From Kiloniellales bacterium (GTDB lineage Bacteria > Pseudomonadota > Alphaproteobacteria > Kiloniellales > JAKSBE01), in contig JASJAL010000237.1 in the NCBI GenBank assembly GCA_030067055.1, forward strand, positions 1 through 11,925: a DNA stretch of 11,925 nt, given 5' to 3'. The notes beneath the pieces were generated by a model. That model did not search any database and was not told where the DNA came from. It saw only the letters and a list, made by a program, of their open reading frames with translations. Position numbers and translations under genes: made by a program. Numbering within the stretch: the stretch's first letter is position 1; the number at the start of each line of letters is the position of its first letter. This document shows, one piece after another, positions 1 through 6,589 of the stretch.

Positions 1-640
1 GGTCCTGGCCGACGGTGGGGGCCGAAAGGGCGGGTGGAACCGCCGCCGCAAGCCAAGGCATCGTCCGCCGATCGTCAAGGCGTGGTGTCGCCGGTACGAG
101 GGTTGTTGCCTCAGTGCTGCGGCGCAGGTGACCGGGGAGAGATCCTCGGGCAGCCCGTGGGACGCCCCTAACAAGGGACCCGCAGACGGTGAGTTCTATT
201 CCTGGCCCAAAAGGTCGGGAGGAACCGCTGGGGCTCGTCGTCGTAGGTTACGTAAGCAGCTCAAAGCGAGCAGCGGGCTCTAGACCCGAAGGGAAGGTGC
301 GATTCCTTCGCTTGCCACCTTGATAAGGTGGAAATGCAAAAGCCCCCAGCGGTGCGGGCACGGAAAGATGCCTAATCCCGGCCGTCTTCGGACGAAGCCG
401 GGGGCCAGGAGGCCGCAAGCCGATTGGCCTTGCTGTAGGACTGGGCGAACTGGGTCGGCCAACCCAAACCGTTCGGAAAGCAGCGAGATGGCTCGCACGA
501 CGGGTGAGACGCCGCACCCCAAAAAAGGCGGCATTGGGCTGATACCCGGGGAAACCCGGGTGGATGAAGGGCTAACCGGAGGCGCCACCTTCGGGTACGG
601 TCCAGAAGGCAGCCCGCGGATTCCCGTAGTCTCAGGGGTT
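1..640 (+). ncRNA. Candidate large structured RNA, family unknown
   Basis: This 640-base stretch has no convincing protein gene, although open frames exist in it as expected at high GC. Read on the + strand it gives a run of compact hairpins: 29-33/40-44, 79-82/89-92, 117-120/124-127, 148-150/154-156, 199-203/220-224 (with 204-207/213-216 inside), 315-321/325-331, 377-386/391-402 capped by UUCG, 403-407/425-429, 446-450/471-475 enclosing 451-455/462-466, 483-487/492-496, 511-515/528-532, a perfect 7-bp stem 544-550/555-561 capped by GAAA, and a short UUCG hairpin at 587-596. A tRNA-like cloverleaf sits at 251-319. GNRA and UUCG loops are typical of selected RNA folds. I checked by eye for RNase P RNA, tmRNA, cobalamin riboswitch, group I and group II intron hallmarks and found none. 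Both ends are uncertain, and the 5' end may lie outside the window. GC-rich DNA folds readily by chance, so confidence is moderate. Confidence 0.5.
251..319 (+). other. tRNA-like cloverleaf with CUA anticodon position
   Basis: Bases 252-257 (GTAAGC) pair with 310-315 (GCTTGC, one G-U pair) as an acceptor-like stem. A short D-like arm follows (259-262/268-271, loop only five bases). Next is an anticodon-like arm of four GC pairs plus a G-A mismatch (273-277/285-289) with a seven-base loop at 278-284. Bases 280-282 of that loop read CTA. A three-base variable region (290-292) leads to a perfect five-pair T-arm (293-297/305-309) whose loop TGCGATT differs from the common TTCGATT at one position. 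The 3' side ends A317-C318-C319-T, resembling discriminator plus CC. The short D-loop without GG, the C251-C316 mismatch at the top of the acceptor and the missing CCA argue against an ordinary tRNA. It looks like a tRNA mimic or a decayed suppressor-type tRNA inside a longer RNA. Confidence 0.5.
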
Positions 641-662
641 CTCGACTCCTCCCGCAGGCAGA

Positions 663-678
663 CGCTTCAGTCGAAGCG
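663..678 (-). terminator. Hairpin spanning the stop codon of the M1-like gene
   Basis: CGCTTC at 663-668 and GAAGCG at 673-678 form a six-pair stem with a four-base loop covering the TGA stop (667-669) of the minus-strand peptidase gene. There is no T-run after it on either strand, so it is not a standard intrinsic terminator. It could mark the 3' end of either convergent transcript or be coincidental. Confidence 0.25.
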
Positions 679-2640
679 CTTGACCAAGGGGCTGTCCGTG
701 GCCGGCCAGACTCCCTTGTCCACGGCCTTGCTGCCCTCGAAGACGATGTAGCCGTAACGGCGATAATGCGGTAGCGGCCGCAGCAGCAGGGCCAGGCTCT
801 CGGCGTCCTTGGCCGATACCATCAATGCGGTGACCCCGTCCGTCCGGCGATGGGTCCAGGCGCGGGCGCTGCCCCGGCCGTCGAGGGTCTCGGGCATGGC
901 CGGCACTCGATGCTCCGCAAGCGCCTTCGGCAGCGCGGAGTCCAGGCCGACGATCAGCAGTGGTCCGCTGGCCGGCGCGGCCGGCTCGACGCCGGCAGCG
1001 GTCGCCGCCACGCCCCGGACCAGCCGGCCTGCCAGGTCCTCGGCGGCCTGGCGGGCGACGGCGTCCGTGCCGGTGGCCAGAACCACCCGGGCCTCGGGGT
1101 TCAGGGTGACGTCGCGCAGGATCGGCGTCGCCTCGCCCGGCGCCAGGCGGCGAAACAGCTCGTAGTCGGGGTCGATGCTCAAGGCTTTCGGCGGCGCCTC
1201 CAGAAGCTCGCTGACCTCGGCCTTCGCGCCCTCCAGGTCGACCCGCAGGGTTCGGCTTCCGGCCTCGGTCTCGATCCGGACCGGCACCGCGAGCCGGAAG
1301 GGGGAGCCCTTCTGCGACAGCGTGAAGCTCAGCCGATGGCCCCCGGTCTCCTCGGTCGACGCGACCTCTCCCAGCTGCAGCTCCGGCGCCCCGGGCCGGG
1401 TCAGCCATTGCTCGAAGAACCAGGCGAGCCCGCGGTCGGCGGCGTTTTCGAAGGCGGTCTGGAGATCGGCCCAGCTGCCGCGGCGGAACTTCCGGGCCTG
1501 CCAGAAGCCCTTGATGCCCTCGGCGAAGACCTCCGGCGTCAGCTCCTGCTCCAGCATGTGGAAGAAGAAGGCGGTCTTGTTGTAGCCGATGACCTGCTGG
1601 GCATCGTGGGTCTTGGAGACGAAGCTGGTGACCGGGCGGTCCTGCCCGCTCGGCAGGGCGGCGTAGTCGCGCAGCCAGCCGAGCCGCATCTCGCGCGCCG
1701 CCGCCGGTCCGCTCTCGGCGGTCAGGGCGTAGTCCGCCATGAAGGTGGTCAGGCCCTCGGCCCAGTTGCCGCCGGCATAGTCGATCTCGACCGCGTTGCC
1801 CCACCAGTTGTGCGCGACCTCGTGGGCCAGGGAGCGGCCCTGCATGAAGGGCAGGTGCAGGATCCTTTCGGAGACGTAGGTCAGGCCCGGGAAGCCGAGG
1901 CCGACCGGCAACGGCCCGGCGACGATGTGAAAAGCGTCGTAGGGATAAGCGCCGATGCGCTCTTCGAAGGTGTCCAGATAGCGCGCGGTGCTGTCCAGGT
2001 AGCGGGGCGCCAGCGTCTCGGCCGCGGCTGGGAAGTAGGTCCGAAGCAGGGTCTTTCCATGGCGCCGTTCCGTGACCTGGAAACGGCCGGCGAAGATCGC
2101 CGGCGCCGTGACGCCCGGCTGGCCGGCCACGGTTACACTGTGGCGGCCCTTCTCGCTCTTTTCCTCGACCAGGCGGCCGGTCGCGATCGCCCGGAAAGGC
2201 TCCGGCATCGAGACCGCCAGGCGATAGTCCGTGCGCTCGTCCTCGGTCTCGGGCATCCAACCCAGGCGTTCGGGTAGGAAGGCGCCGCGCGAATCCAGGA
2301 AGGCGCCGCCGCTGTCGTCGACCAAGGGTCCCCGATAGCGGATCAGGATCTCGCTTGTCTTGTCGTCGGCAAGTCGGACGATCAGCGGCCGTTCCTCCCC
2401 CTCGAACTGTTCCGCCTCGCCGTCGACCGTCAGTTCCTCGATCTTCAGCGAAGGATAGAGGTACAGCGCCAGCTCGCTGCGGCCGGTGACGGTGATGCGG
2501 TCGCTGCCCTGCAGGAGGCCGCGCTCCGGATCGAGGTCGATCTGGACGTCGTGCCGGACCGTCGATTCAAGGTAGTGCGAGTCGGCCCAGGCCGGCGCGG
2601 CCAGCACCAGGGCGAGGGCGAAGGTCAGGCGGGGGATCAT
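667..2640 (-). CDS. Secreted M1-like (gluzincin) metallopeptidase
   Basis: The 657-residue product has a Sec signal peptide with a likely AWA|DS cleavage after residue 19, so it should act in the periplasm or outside the cell. An M1-type N-terminal beta domain (about 25-200) precedes the catalytic domain. The zinc site is HEVAH at 273-277 followed by NWWGN, with the third ligand probably E295 in GNWAEG. Y353 in the GYNKTAFFF segment is a candidate transition-state tyrosine. The spacing from the second His to the Glu is 17 residues, against 18 in classical M1 enzymes. The GAMEN exopeptidase motif is replaced by GLGFP near 247-251, so true aminopeptidase activity is doubtful. The C-terminal part, from about 500, is unassigned. 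The ATG overlaps the upstream stop as ATGA and no Shine-Dalgarno is visible, which suggests translational coupling to the ChaN-PDZ gene. Confidence 0.9.
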   Translation of the reverse strand: MIPRLTFALALVLAAPAWADSHYLESTVRHDVQIDLDPERGLLQGSDRITVTGRSELALYLYPSLKIEELTVDGEAEQFEGEERPLIVRLADDKTSEILIRYRGPLVDDSGGAFLDSRGAFLPERLGWMPETEDERTDYRLAVSMPEPFRAIATGRLVEEKSEKGRHSVTVAGQPGVTAPAIFAGRFQVTERRHGKTLLRTYFPAAAETLAPRYLDSTARYLDTFEERIGAYPYDAFHIVAGPLPVGLGFPGLTYVSERILHLPFMQGRSLAHEVAHNWWGNAVEIDYAGGNWAEGLTTFMADYALTAESGPAAAREMRLGWLRDYAALPSGQDRPVTSFVSKTHDAQQVIGYNKTAFFFHMLEQELTPEVFAEGIKGFWQARKFRRGSWADLQTAFENAADRGLAWFFEQWLTRPGAPELQLGEVASTEETGGHRLSFTLSQKGSPFRLAVPVRIETEAGSRTLRVDLEGAKAEVSELLEAPPKALSIDPDYELFRRLAPGEATPILRDVTLNPEARVVLATGTDAVARQAAEDLAGRLVRGVAATAAGVEPAAPASGPLLIVGLDSALPKALAEHRVPAMPETLDGRGSARAWTHRRTDGVTALMVSAKDAESLALLLRPLPHYRRYGYIVFEGSKAVDKGVWPATDSPLVKRFD

Positions 2641-3890
2641 TCGAATGCCGTCGGGAACCTGGCGACGACGTCGATGGTCTGCTCGCCGCGCTGGACGCGC
2701 AGCGGCAGCCAGGTCCCGGGCGCCTGGCGCTGCACGATCTCGATCAGCTGACCATGCCGCTCGAGCTCCTGGCCGGCGGCCTCGCGGACCAGGTCGCCGG
2801 CCTGCAGCTCGGCGGCCGCGGCGACGCTGCCCTCGGCGACGTCGCGGATCAGCACGCCGTCCTCGGCGGTCTCGATGATCACGCCCAGGCGCGGTCGTGG
2901 CCCCCGGCCGCCGTCCTGGCGGTCGATCACGAAGACCGCGTCGGCCAGGCCGGGATCCGGGTCCTCGCAGGCAGCTTCGGGCGTCACCGGCAGCAGGACG
3001 GCGACGTCCTCGATGCCGAGGTCGGCCAGCTGGTGCGGGATGCCATAGCCGTTCTGCAAGTGACCGCTGCCGACGATGCCGACGACCTGCGGTGCGCCCG
3101 TGCGCGCCCGCGCGTCGGCCAAGGCTTCGGCCATGGCCCGGTCCCAGGTCAGCTGCGCCTCCACGAAGCGGTCGAAGGCCGGCAGCGCCATCACCTCCTC
3201 GAGGGTCAACTCCTCGCTTTCGCTGCCGTGCTCGCCGTCCTTCGGCTTGGACGGTATGTGCTGCTGGTAGACCTTGCCAAGGCTGAGGCGATAGGCCTTG
3301 CTCGCGGGCTGCGGATCGCCGAGGCCTTCGCGCTCGTCCGCTGGAACCGCCGCCCAGCCTTCCTGTCCCACCCGGGAGACCAGCTTGCGCTCGACGTTGA
3401 GCGCGACCATCGGCAGCCGGTATAGCCGGGCAAAATCGAAAAGCGGCAGATAGAGCTCCGGCTCCATTCCCCAGACCTCGGACCAGCGAACCTCTTCGAG
3501 GAAGGTGTCACGGCTCCAGTCGCCCTCGACCCAGGTTTCCAGAGCCGGCTGGACGCTGCGCGGGAAGGCTTCGAAGCCGACGACGAGGTTGTCCGCCTTG
3601 GCGAGAAGGCCGGCCAGGACTGAAAGCTGCCAGCGGTGGTGGTCCGCCTGATCGTGGGCTTCGCCCAGCAGGACGATCTCGGCCTTCGCTGCGGCGGCGA
3701 CGACGTCCTGGTGAGAGAGCTGCCGGCCGTTTGCCGGATCCATCCAGGTCCCTGCGGCCGGACAGGCGCGCGGAGGCGGATCCCGCTGCTCCGCCGGCGC
3801 GGGCTGCGGCGTCACCGCTATGGCGACCAGCAGTCCCGCGGCCGCCAGCCATCCGGTAGGGCCCGATAGAAGGTGGTTTGTACTTGGCAT
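2637..3890 (-). CDS. ChaN/TIKI-superfamily protein with C-terminal PDZ domain
   Basis: The 417-residue product starts with a Sec signal peptide (hydrophobic 14-27, likely APA|EQ cleavage after 33). It has no lipobox cysteine at the cleavage site, unlike some ChaN lipoproteins. Residues about 55-305 match the ChaN/haem-binding-uptake domain of the TIKI/TraB superfamily. Its two GxxH motifs are GEAH at 76-79 and GSGH at 274-277, with GFEAF at 105-109. In this superfamily such motifs form a metal or haem site, and the family includes both putative haem-uptake proteins and metalloproteases. Residues about 333-410 form a PDZ-like domain (RLGVIIE start, later LQAGDLV), which usually binds peptide C-termini or unfolded proteins. 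The four-base overlap with the M1-like gene and the shared export suggest a periplasmic protein-processing pair. Haem transport is the main alternative. The start has only a weak ribosome-binding site. Confidence 0.85.
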   Translation of the reverse strand: MPSTNHLLSGPTGWLAAAGLLVAIAVTPQPAPAEQRDPPPRACPAAGTWMDPANGRQLSHQDVVAAAAKAEIVLLGEAHDQADHHRWQLSVLAGLLAKADNLVVGFEAFPRSVQPALETWVEGDWSRDTFLEEVRWSEVWGMEPELYLPLFDFARLYRLPMVALNVERKLVSRVGQEGWAAVPADEREGLGDPQPASKAYRLSLGKVYQQHIPSKPKDGEHGSESEELTLEEVMALPAFDRFVEAQLTWDRAMAEALADARARTGAPQVVGIVGSGHLQNGYGIPHQLADLGIEDVAVLLPVTPEAACEDPDPGLADAVFVIDRQDGGRGPRPRLGVIIETAEDGVLIRDVAEGSVAAAAELQAGDLVREAAGQELERHGQLIEIVQRQAPGTWLPLRVQRGEQTIDVVARFPTAFE

Positions 3891-3952
3891 CTCGATCGAC
3901 TTTTGGTTCTCGAAAGGGTACGGCGGCTTGGCTCTCCGGGATCACAGGCCGA

Positions 3953-3975
3953 GGCCCGGCGCATCGCGCCCGGCC
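3953..3975. terminator. 23-nt GC-rich inverted repeat between two gene pairs
   Basis: GGCC (3953-3956) plus GGCGC (3958-3962) pair with GCGCC (3966-3970) plus GGCC (3972-3975), giving nine pairs, one symmetric C-C mismatch and a three-base loop. It lies 18 bases after the stop of the sialidase-like gene and about 60 bases before the ChaN-PDZ start on the same strand. No T-run follows, so it may be a weak or Rho-assisted terminator, an RNA-stabilising hairpin or a small protein-binding palindrome. The rest of the 3891-3993 gap holds nothing else recognisable. Confidence 0.35.
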
Positions 3976-3993
3976 GCCTGTGGCGGTGCCTCG

Positions 3994-4941
3994 CTAGATC
4001 TCGGCCGGGTCGATTTCTCCGTGTTTGATCCTGCGCCGGTTCCAGGTGTAGGCGACCTGGACCCGGCCGTCCCGGTCCAGGATGACGGCCGGATAGGAAA
4101 ACTCGCCGGGTTCGTCCTCCAGCACCAGCACATCGTCCCAGTCCCGCCCGTCGCGCGAAACCGCGATGTTGAGCGGGCTGCGCTCGCGGGTGCTGCGGTT
4201 GTAGACCAGCAGCGCCCGGCCGTCTCGTAACATTACTGCGTCGATGCCGCTGTCCGGATTGGGCAGGTTCGTGGCCGCCATCGAGCTCCAGGTCCGGCCG
4301 TTGTCCTCCGACCGGCATTCGGTGACGACGCCCTGGCGGGAACGGTTCAGGATCTGCAGGCGGCCGCCGCCGAAATCCAGGATCGCCGGTTGGATGGCCT
4401 TGAATTCCTCGCGGGTGTTGAGGGGCCCGATAATGTCCCAGGTCGCGCCCCGATCGCTGGAACGCTCGAGATGGACGCGCCAGCCATCGTGCTCGCTGCT
4501 CGAGGGGCTGAGCCAGCTGCCGTCGGTCAACTCGACCGGCTTGTTCTTGATCGGCCCGAGAATGCCTTCGGGCAGGCGCTGGGGTTTCGACCAGGTCGCG
4601 CCGAAGTCCTCCGAGGTCATGACTTCGCCCCACCAGCGGCTGGGGCTGCGGCCGACCTTGAAGTACAGCAGCAGCGGACCCTCGGCGGGCTGGAACAGGA
4701 CGGGGTTCCAGCAGGGATAGCGGCGCCACCGGGCAAAGGAGCCCTCCTGAACGCCATTGGCGACCTCGACCGGCGGCGACCAGTCGCCGGCCTGCTGCCG
4801 GGCGACCCAGATCCCGACGTCGCGGTGTTTTTCCCGGGTTCCGGCGAACCAGGCCGCCACCAGGCCTCGGTCGGTGGCCGCGAGACTCACGGCGTGAGCC
4901 GAGGGAAAGGGTGCACTCTCGTAGATGAAGCCGGACTTCAT
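3994..4941 (-). CDS. Sialidase-like BNR/Asp-box beta-propeller protein
   Basis: The 315-residue product carries four Asp-box type repeats (S-x-D-x-G-x-T-W): SEDFGATW at 110-117, SSDRGATW at 161-168, SEDNGRTW at 211-218 and a degenerate one at 262-268. These turns mark the blades of sialidase-fold propellers, and the protein resembles bacterial 'exo-alpha-sialidase' annotations (BNR_2 type). The usual FRIP/YRIP arginine motif of true sialidases is not evident near the N-terminus, so sialic acid hydrolysis is unproven. It could be another glycoside hydrolase or a non-enzymatic propeller. No signal peptide is visible, so it is probably cytoplasmic. The ATG overlaps the stop of the GGT-fold gene as ATGA and lacks its own clear ribosome-binding site, implying coupled translation and a shared pathway. 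Confidence 0.85.
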   Translation of the reverse strand: MKSGFIYESAPFPSAHAVSLAATDRGLVAAWFAGTREKHRDVGIWVARQQAGDWSPPVEVANGVQEGSFARWRRYPCWNPVLFQPAEGPLLLYFKVGRSPSRWWGEVMTSEDFGATWSKPQRLPEGILGPIKNKPVELTDGSWLSPSSSEHDGWRVHLERSSDRGATWDIIGPLNTREEFKAIQPAILDFGGGRLQILNRSRQGVVTECRSEDNGRTWSSMAATNLPNPDSGIDAVMLRDGRALLVYNRSTRERSPLNIAVSRDGRDWDDVLVLEDEPGEFSYPAVILDRDGRVQVAYTWNRRRIKHGEIDPAEI

Positions 4942-6488
4942 CGGGCGCCGACCGCCGCCGCCACCGGTGAGGGCAGCTGCGCCGCGCCAAGGCAGGTTTC
5001 GCCGTCGTGCAGGGCGATCACCGGATTGGCGTAGTGGTTCGGGGTCAGGACGGCCTCGACCAGGCGGATCGGCAGGGCCTCGGCGATGGCCTTGGCGACC
5101 GCGTCACCCAGCCGGGGATCGACTTCCACCTCCGGGCCGCCGTCTACGTTGATTCTCGGTTGCCGGACCGCCGCCTCGAGCGACAGTCCGCCGTCGATCA
5201 GGAAAGAGGCGACCTGGAACACCGCCGGCAGGATGCGCCGGCCGCCGGAACCGCCCAGGGCGAACCAGGGCCGATCCTCCCGGGTCGCGACCAAGGGACA
5301 CATGTTGCACAGCGGCCGCTTGCCGGGCGCGATGGAGTTGGGACGCCCCGGCCGTGGATCGAACCACATGATCCCATTGTTGAGCAGCACGCCCGTACCG
5401 GGCGACACGACCTTGGCGCCGAAGGGCGAGAGCAGGGTGTTGGTCAGAGAGACCAGGTTGCCCTCGGCGTCGGCGACCGAGAGGTGAGTCGTGCAGCCCT
5501 GGCCGGCCTGGTCGCCGTCGTGGCCGATCTCCGCGAGGCGGCGCCGATAGGCCTCGGTCAGTGCCCGGGCGTAGGCGGCGAAGGCCTCGGGCCCGGGCGT
5601 GCCCTCGGCGATCGGACCCAGTGCGTCCAGGGCTTCGGCGAAGCTCGGTCCTGCGGTCAGGCCCGGCGGGAGGTGGATTACCGCATTGCCCCGGGTCACC
5701 GTCAGGGGCTCGACGACCCGGGCCTCGTAGCTCGCCAGGTCCTCGGCCGAGAGGGCACCGCCCAAGGCGGCGACGTCGGAAACCAGGGCCTCGGCGATGG
5801 CGCCGCGGTAGAAATCTTCGGGGCCGGCCTCCGCCAGGCGATGCAGGGTCGCCGGCAGCTGGCCGAGGTCGAGCTTCAGCTTGCCGATCTCGGTCGCGAC
5901 CGGCGGCAGGCCGTCGGGCAGGTAGACCGCCGCGGCCGCCTCGTTCTCCCGCAGGGCGGCAGCGTCGCGGGCGACCAGCAGGGTCGTCCACCAGTCGACG
6001 ACATGGCCCTGTTCGGCAAGCGCGATTGCAGGGGCCAAAACCTCGGACCAGGGCAGATTGCCGAAGCGGCTTAGGGCGAGGCCGAGGCCGGCGACGCTGC
6101 CCGGCACGCCAATCGACAGGGGGCCGCGCACGTTGCGCTCGCCCTCCACGCCCGGCCAGCCGAAAAGATCGTGGTCGGCCGCGGCCTCGCTGCTGAGGGG
6201 ATAGGCCGACGGGTCCAGGCCCCCGGGCGCGACAGTGCCGAAATCGACTACCCGGACGGACCGCGCGGCGGCGCTGTAGACGACCATGTAGCCGCAGCCG
6301 CCCAGACCGCTCATCCACGGCTCGGCGACGGCCAAGGCGCAGGCCGTGGCCACGGCGGCGTCAACGGCATTGCCGCCGGCTTCCAGGACCTCTGCGCCGA
6401 CCTGCGCCGCTCGCCAGTTCTGCGCCGCAACGACGCCCCTGGGCGAGCAGGCGATGGGCTTGGAAACCTGCCAGTTCTCAATCGGCAT
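4938..6488 (-). CDS. Gamma-glutamyltransferase-fold Ntn hydrolase
   Basis: The 516-residue product is collinear with GGT precursors: an N-terminal signature (GVVAAQNWRAAQVGAEVL, then EAGGNAVDAAVA), GVPGSVAGLGLAL at 127-139, the processing-site nucleophile T333 in CTTHLS (residues 332-337), and GGSGG at 412-416. Family enzymes self-cleave before this threonine into two subunits. By alignment from memory, the Arg and Asp that hold the gamma-glutamyl alpha-carboxylate and alpha-amine in E. coli GGT (R114, D433) correspond to G84 and M374 here. The usual Ser-Ser before M-S-P is C394-N395. Substrate is therefore uncertain and may not be glutathione. There is no signal peptide, unlike periplasmic GGT. 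A good GGAGGA site (6494-6499) lies five bases before the ATG. The gene is first in the minus-strand block and coupled to the sialidase-like gene. Confidence 0.88.
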   Translation of the reverse strand: MPIENWQVSKPIACSPRGVVAAQNWRAAQVGAEVLEAGGNAVDAAVATACALAVAEPWMSGLGGCGYMVVYSAAARSVRVVDFGTVAPGGLDPSAYPLSSEAAADHDLFGWPGVEGERNVRGPLSIGVPGSVAGLGLALSRFGNLPWSEVLAPAIALAEQGHVVDWWTTLLVARDAAALRENEAAAAVYLPDGLPPVATEIGKLKLDLGQLPATLHRLAEAGPEDFYRGAIAEALVSDVAALGGALSAEDLASYEARVVEPLTVTRGNAVIHLPPGLTAGPSFAEALDALGPIAEGTPGPEAFAAYARALTEAYRRRLAEIGHDGDQAGQGCTTHLSVADAEGNLVSLTNTLLSPFGAKVVSPGTGVLLNNGIMWFDPRPGRPNSIAPGKRPLCNMCPLVATREDRPWFALGGSGGRRILPAVFQVASFLIDGGLSLEAAVRQPRINVDGGPEVEVDPRLGDAVAKAIAEALPIRLVEAVLTPNHYANPVIALHDGETCLGAAQLPSPVAAAVGAR

Positions 6489-6589
6489 GGCGGTCCTCCG
6501 CTCCTCCGAGACCCCCTGCTTAACCGTTATTTATCCAAGGCTTACTAAAAGTCGAACGGTAAGACCAAGGCAAATCGGGACCCATCAGC
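6489..6589. promoter_or_regulatory. Divergent promoter spacer
   Basis: This 101-bp gap separates the divergent GGT-fold and ATP-grasp genes. It holds the most A+T-rich segment nearby (6520-6555). On the + strand TTAACC (6520-6525) and TTACTA (6542-6547) have -35/-10 like spacing of 16. On the minus strand an AT-rich GATAAAT is a possible -10. ACCGTT (6523-6528) and AACGGT (6555-6560) form a perfect inverted repeat 26 bases apart that flanks these elements and could be an operator. The hexamer matches are weak. Confidence 0.4.

Noticed and set aside
251..319. Ordinary tRNA gene
   Set aside because: The D-loop is only five bases without GG, the acceptor top pair is C-C, and the tail lacks CCA, so it is called tRNA-like only.
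248..517. 89-codon open frame antisense to the tRNA-like region
   Set aside because: It has no domain or ribosome-binding site, and its residues simply mirror the structured RNA; such antisense frames over RNA genes are commonly spurious.
1..640. RNase P RNA, tmRNA, cobalamin riboswitch or group II intron
   Set aside because: The GAGGAAAGTCC-type RNase P core, a tmRNA tag with standard T-arm, the full B12-box set and a domain V hairpin were each looked for by eye and not found. A covariance-model scan would be decisive.
320..751. 143-codon open frame on the + strand across the RNA-like region
   Set aside because: Its composition does not resemble a known protein, it runs through the hairpins and tRNA-like tail, and its end overlaps the real M1-like gene on the other strand.
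632..2260. 542-codon minus-strand frame overlapping the M1-like gene
   Set aside because: Arg/Gly/Pro-rich shadow of the real gene in another frame, without motifs.
850..2277. 475-codon + strand frame
   Set aside because: Antisense shadow of the M1-like gene caused by high GC; no recognisable domain.
3818..4990. 390-codon minus-strand frame spanning the sialidase-like gene
   Set aside because: It covers parts of three real genes in a different frame and has no Asp boxes or other motifs.
5007..6074. 355-codon + strand frame antisense to the GGT-fold gene
   Set aside because: Gly/Gln/Arg-rich shadow frame with no family features.
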